64,000 bases of DNA from NCBI GenBank assembly GCA_025993015.1, contig DAJPFV010000001.1, positions 2,294,001-2,358,000 of the forward strand, read 5' to 3'. A program made the position numbers and the translations under genes. Each line of letters starts with the position of its first letter. Position 1 is the stretch's first letter. Below, in pieces: positions 60,320 through 64,000 of the stretch. Source of the DNA: Coriobacteriaceae bacterium (GTDB taxonomy: Bacteria; Actinomycetota; Coriobacteriia; Coriobacteriales; Coriobacteriaceae). Under the pieces are notes generated by a model. It did not search any database. It was not told the DNA's origin and saw only the letters and a program-made list of their open reading frames with translations.

Positions 60320-61753
60320 CTAATTCCAAGACTGTTGATGCTCTTCGTAGGTTTGCGAGAAGTACTCCTCGTCCTGCGTAATGTAGAAATACAGGTCATC
60401 GGAGTCGGTCGGCTCAAGCGTGGCCTTGAGTGCCTCGAGCGACGGAGAGCAGATGGGCGTGGGCGGCAGACCCTCATGCTTATAGGTGTTATACGGACTA
60501 TCGCTCTGCAGGTCGTCGGCGGTAACCTCGCCACCGGTGACATACATCATAGTCGCATCGCTGTTGAGATAGCGCAGACCGTCGAGCTTGCCGGCAAGGC
60601 GGTTGTAGAAAACCGAGGCCACATGCGCACGTTGATCGGCGTTGAGGCCCTCGCGCTCAACGATAGAGGCCAAGTTGACGATGTCGTAGTCGGACATCTC
60701 CACACCGTAGCGTTCCTTGATCTTGGCTTCGCAGCTCGCAAAGTCAAGCGACTTGTACTCGGTCTTAAACTGATCGAGCATAGCGCGAATCACGTCATCG
60801 GCCGTCGGCGAATCGCCCAGCGAATAGGTCTTGGGGAACAAGAAACCCTCGAGCGAATCGTTGGCGGCGCCCTTAAGGAAGCTATAGTCGTCCACGTAGT
60901 TGGAGGCCTTGGCCTGGTTGAGGAAGTCTTCCTTAGAGATGCTGTCGTAGGCCTGGGCCACACGGTCGGCGACTTGATCGACCGTCAGGCCCTCAGGGAT
61001 AGTCAGCGTATTGGAGCCCGCGTTGGGGCCTTCCATGAGCTGCTGAACAACCTTGGTCGCATCCATGAGTGTGGTGAACGAATAATCACCAGGCTTGAGC
61101 GACATATCGGCGTTGAGCTTTTTCACCGCCGCATAGTAATCCTTGGGATTTTCTACGATATGGTTCTCGGAGAGAATCGAAGCGATGCTGTCACCCGAGG
61201 CACCATCGGGAATCGTGATAGTAACCTGCTGGCCTGCAACGACTTTCGCACCCTCACCGCCAAAGAAGCCCTTGACGGCTGGCACGACAAAGAAAACGAT
61301 CGCGACAAGCGCAAGCACGGCAACAACGCCACCGATAATCATAGGCACCGGGGAGCTTTTCTTTTGAGCACCGCGACGAGCATGCGTGTTGTAGCTCGAG
61401 CGGGTCGCCGGAGCAACGCCATGCGAACCACGAGCGTGATGCGAATGCGATTGGGGGGCCTGCGTTCGCTGGGTAGGTGCCTGCTGCTTAAAGCGGGTGC
61501 CGCCTGCAGGCTGGGCCGTACGAGCAGTGGGCTGCTGAACCGCGTGAGAAGCCGAATGCTGAACCGAACGAGCAGAAGGCTGCTGACCCGTCCGTTGAAC
61601 AGGTTGGGCCGAACGAGAGAAGGACTGCGCCGGGCGCGCGGCAGGCTGAGCTGCGCGCTGCGTCGGCTGTGCCGGACGCTGGCCAGGCTGGGCAGGGCGC
61701 GACGCCGGCTGCTGTGTACGATTCGGCTGGCGCGGATCGGAAGCACTAGGCAT
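60320..61753 (-). CDS. mltG: Endolytic murein transglycosylase MltG
   Basis: 477 aa from ATG 61753 (overlaps ruvX by eight bases). Cuts nascent glycan strands and so limits their length. The first 125 residues are a Gln/Pro/Ala/Arg-rich disordered cytoplasmic tail (repeats of AQPxxRPAQ type); one transmembrane helix lies at about 137-158; a LysM-like segment follows (QQVTITIPDGASGDSIASIL); the YceG domain contains the catalytic Glu in ASIVEREGLNADQRAHVASVFYNRL (the Glu precedes RE). Normal family C-terminus with PTPICSPSLEALKA. Confidence 0.93.
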   Translation of the reverse strand: MPSASDPRQPNRTQQPASRPAQPGQRPAQPTQRAAQPAARPAQSFSRSAQPVQRTGQQPSARSVQHSASHAVQQPTARTAQPAGGTRFKQQAPTQRTQAPQSHSHHARGSHGVAPATRSSYNTHARRGAQKKSSPVPMIIGGVVAVLALVAIVFFVVPAVKGFFGGEGAKVVAGQQVTITIPDGASGDSIASILSENHIVENPKDYYAAVKKLNADMSLKPGDYSFTTLMDATKVVQQLMEGPNAGSNTLTIPEGLTVDQVADRVAQAYDSISKEDFLNQAKASNYVDDYSFLKGAANDSLEGFLFPKTYSLGDSPTADDVIRAMLDQFKTEYKSLDFASCEAKIKERYGVEMSDYDIVNLASIVEREGLNADQRAHVASVFYNRLAGKLDGLRYLNSDATMMYVTGGEVTADDLQSDSPYNTYKHEGLPPTPICSPSLEALKATLEPTDSDDLYFYITQDEEYFSQTYEEHQQSWN

Positions 61754-62174
61754 GCGAAACCTCCTCGTTTTTACGATCGAGCCACGTCTGCAAAAACAGG
61801 CTGGCGGCAATCATGTCGATCTTGCCCCTCATCTGCTTTTCGTTGAGTCCCTGCTCGCGCAGGATACGCTTGGCCTCTTGCGAGGACAGACGCTCGTCCT
61901 CAAACTCCAACGGAAGATCGAGCTCGTCGGCAATCTTTTGCGCCACAGCGGCAACGCGCTCGGCCTGAGGGCCGGGCTCACCGGCCATGGTCAGGGGACG
62001 TCCGCTTACCAGGATGTCGGGCTCATAGTCCTCAACCAGGTAGCGGAACGTCTTGGCCATACCGGTGACCTCGGCAGCCGGAAGCACCTTGACAGGCATC
62101 GCCATCTTGCCATCACGGCTCGAGACGGCGATGCCAATCCTGGTCTCCCCTATGTCCAGCGCGAGCGCAACCAC
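61746..62174 (-). CDS. ruvX: Putative pre-16S rRNA nuclease / Holliday junction resolvase YqgF
   Basis: 142 aa. RNase H-like fold with the catalytic Asp7 in ALDIGETRIGIAVS, the VSGRPLTMAGEPGPQAERV loop (near 56-74) and the second acidic site in FEDERLSSQEA. Implicated in 16S rRNA 5' maturation. It lies 17 bases after alaS and overlaps mltG, the usual alaS-ruvX-mltG order. Confidence 0.94.
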   Translation of the reverse strand: MVALALDIGETRIGIAVSSRDGKMAMPVKVLPAAEVTGMAKTFRYLVEDYEPDILVSGRPLTMAGEPGPQAERVAAVAQKIADELDLPLEFEDERLSSQEAKRILREQGLNEKQMRGKIDMIAASLFLQTWLDRKNEEVSHA

Positions 62175-62191
62175 AGTGACTTCTTAGATTC

Positions 62192-64000
62192 TTAGGCGCC
62201 GAGCGCGGTCTTAGCGGCCGCGAGGGCATCGGCGATGCCGGCAGCATTCTTGCCACCGGCCTGGGCCATGTTGGGACGACCGCCACCGCGACCGTCGACC
62301 AGACCCGCGATCTGCTTGATCACGTTACCGGCGTGGAAACCGGCCTTGACGGCGTCATCAGAGCCGGCAGCGAGCAGGGCCGGAGTGCCCTTCTCAGTCA
62401 CGCTGGCGACGACACAAGCGACAGGGCCGGCGACCTTCTGATGCACGGTATCCCATACGTTGCGCAGGTCGGCAGCCTCAAGGCCCTGGAGCTCAGCGAC
62501 AACGAGCTTATAGCCGTCGAGCTCGACGGCGCCCTCGATGGCGCTGGAGATGGCGTCGGAGGAGCCACCGGTCAGAGCCTTTTTGAGCTTATTGGACGTC
62601 TCGCGCAGCTCGGCCTGCAGGTTCTCCACACGAGCGGGAACCTCATCCACGCGGCACTTGAGCGCAGCGGCGGCGGCGTCAACGAGTGCCAGGCGGTCGG
62701 CCATATAGTCGAGGGCACCCTTAGAGGTCACGGCCTCGATACGGCGGACATTGGAGCCCGTGGAGGACTCGGAAATGATCTTGAACAGGCCGATCTCGGC
62801 GGTGTTGGCAGCGTGTGTGCCACCGCAGAGTTCGCGGGAGAACGGCTGGTCCTCAGCGCCCACGGAGACAACGCGGACGACGTCGCCATACTTCTCGCCA
62901 AACAGGGCGACAGCGCCGGCAGCCTTAGCCTCGTCGATGCCCATGACACGGGTCACGACCGGCTTGGAAGCGAAGATCTGCTGGTTGACCAGGTCCTCGA
63001 CAGCCTTGAGCTGCTCGGAGGACAGGGCCTCGAAGTGCGTAAAGTCAAAGCGCAGGTGCTCGGGCGTCACCAGCGAGCCGGCCTGGGAGACGTGCTCGCC
63101 CAGGACCTGCTTAAGGGCGGCGTCGAGCAGGTGCGTCGCGGTGTGGTTGCGGCGCAGGAAGCCACGGCGCTCGGCGTCGAGCGCGGCGGTCACGGTAGCA
63201 CCGACGGCCAGCGTGCCCTCGGCAATGTGGGCGACGTGAGCATACAGGCCGTTGTGGTTCTTGGTATCGGCAACGGTCAGAACAACGCCCTCGGCGGAAA
63301 GCTCGCCGGCGTCACCCTGCTGGCCGCCCATCTCGGCGTAGAACGGGGTGCGGTCGAGCACGACCTCGACGTCCTCGCCGGCGGCAGCGGACTCGACCGA
63401 CTCGCCGTTGCGAACGATGGCGACAACCTTGGCACCCTCGATCGCATCGTTGTCATAGCCGTCGAACTCGGTCGCGGCGACCTTGTCGGAAAGCTCGACC
63501 CACACGTCGTTGAAGCTGCCCCAGGCATCGCCCTTGGCGTTGGCACGAGCGCGGGCCTTCTGGTCCTCCATGCAGGCGGTGAAGCCGTCCATGTCGACGT
63601 CGTGGCCAGCAGCGCCGGCGATCTCGACAGTCAGGTCAATGGGGAAACCAAAGGTGTCGTGCAGCTTAAAGGCAACGTCGCCCGGAAGCACAGCGCCCTC
63701 GGCAAGCGCTGCCAGGGCCTCGTCCAGGTAAACACGGCCGTTGTCGAGCGTCGTGGAGAAGCGCTCCTCCTCGGAGGCGACGATACCCTTGACGAGGGCG
63801 ACGTTCTTGAGCAACTCGGGATAGGCCTCGCCCATCTGAGCGTTGACTTCGTCGATGAACTTGGTCAGGAAGGCGCCCTCGATGCCCAGCAGGCGACCGT
63901 GGAACACGGCACGACGGAGCAGGCGGCGAAGGACGTACTCGCGACCCTCGTTACCGGGAAGGATGCCGTCAGAGATCATGAAGTCGACGGCACGGGAGTG
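62192..64000 (-). CDS. alaS: Alanyl-tRNA synthetase, C-terminal two thirds (cut by window edge)
   Basis: About 602 residues are visible; the N-terminal catalytic half begins right of base 64000. The open frame runs to the window edge (HSRAVDFMISDGILPGNEGR), so a start at 63979 is not real. Visible parts: end of the class II catalytic domain, the editing domain with RRNHTATHLLDAALKQVLG and ELCGGTHAANTAEIG (zinc-binding HxxxH and CxxxH sites), and the C-terminal DHHA1-like oligomerisation domain with GRGGGRPNMAQAGG. Confidence 0.96.
   Translation of the reverse strand, partial: HSRAVDFMISDGILPGNEGREYVLRRLLRRAVFHGRLLGIEGAFLTKFIDEVNAQMGEAYPELLKNVALVKGIVASEEERFSTTLDNGRVYLDEALAALAEGAVLPGDVAFKLHDTFGFPIDLTVEIAGAAGHDVDMDGFTACMEDQKARARANAKGDAWGSFNDVWVELSDKVAATEFDGYDNDAIEGAKVVAIVRNGESVESAAAGEDVEVVLDRTPFYAEMGGQQGDAGELSAEGVVLTVADTKNHNGLYAHVAHIAEGTLAVGATVTAALDAERRGFLRRNHTATHLLDAALKQVLGEHVSQAGSLVTPEHLRFDFTHFEALSSEQLKAVEDLVNQQIFASKPVVTRVMGIDEAKAAGAVALFGEKYGDVVRVVSVGAEDQPFSRELCGGTHAANTAEIGLFKIISESSTGSNVRRIEAVTSKGALDYMADRLALVDAAAAALKCRVDEVPARVENLQAELRETSNKLKKALTGGSSDAISSAIEGAVELDGYKLVVAELQGLEAADLRNVWDTVHQKVAGPVACVVASVTEKGTPALLAAGSDDAVKAGFHAGNVIKQIAGLVDGRGGGRPNMAQAGGKNAAGIADALAAAKTALGA

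Overview
The window looks like a chromosomal segment from a high-G+C Gram-positive gut anaerobe of class Coriobacteriia, most like Collinsella. This is inferred from protein style, gene content (fused one-chain serine dehydratase, sortase-free L,D-transpeptidase, fructose PTS, anaerobic cobalamin pathway) and base composition; no database search was run. Two of the genes at the edges are cut by the window: rsmB at the left and alaS at the right.

Layout. Bases 1-9700 carry housekeeping genes: rsmB-fmt, def, priA and gltX on the minus strand, then metK and sdaA on the plus strand. Bases 9700-15070 hold a cell-wall L,D-transpeptidase and a MacAB-like efflux operon (adaptor, ATPase, permease). 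Bases 15156-37240 form an island that is visibly richer in gcgc strings than its surroundings and is bounded by a remnant of an IS21 istA gene on the left and a remnant of an IS3-type orfB on the right. Inside it, seventeen minus-strand genes encode the anaerobic cobalamin pathway (cbiF, cbiD, a gutted cbiL, cbiG, cbiH, cbiET, cbiA, cobT, cobU, cobS, a CobU-like/phosphatase fusion, cbiB, cobD, cbiP, cobA, cbiC, cbiJ). Every junction overlaps or is within 1 nt. Divergently, a cobalamin riboswitch precedes a plus-strand operon for an exported CbiK-type chelatase, a small lipoprotein, and a BtuFCD/FecBCDE-type ABC importer.

The right half returns to core genes: a TetR regulator, an LPG-synthase-type membrane protein, an IS200-like element interrupted by an IS30-like element with a 13-bp duplication, two identical tRNA-Glu genes, cca, and a fructose PTS block (two fruK paralogues, ptsI, ptsH, EIIBCA) with a divergent RpiR regulator. 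Then follow recN-nadK-tlyA-xseB-nusB-gls24-efp-pepP, a degenerate aroB-like gene coupled to aroK, yqeG, mltG, ruvX and alaS.

The main points of interest are: (1) cbiL keeps only its first 9 and last about 65 residues, in frame, so de novo corrin synthesis should be blocked unless CbiL is supplied from elsewhere; (2) the chelatase CbiK carries a Tat/lipoprotein signal and sits with a riboswitch-controlled importer; (3) an unrecognised beta-rich domain occurs both in a small lipoprotein and at the N-terminus of the binding protein; (4) several families of long perfect inverted repeats occupy intergenic spaces; (5) the AroB-like protein has lost all three metal ligands.
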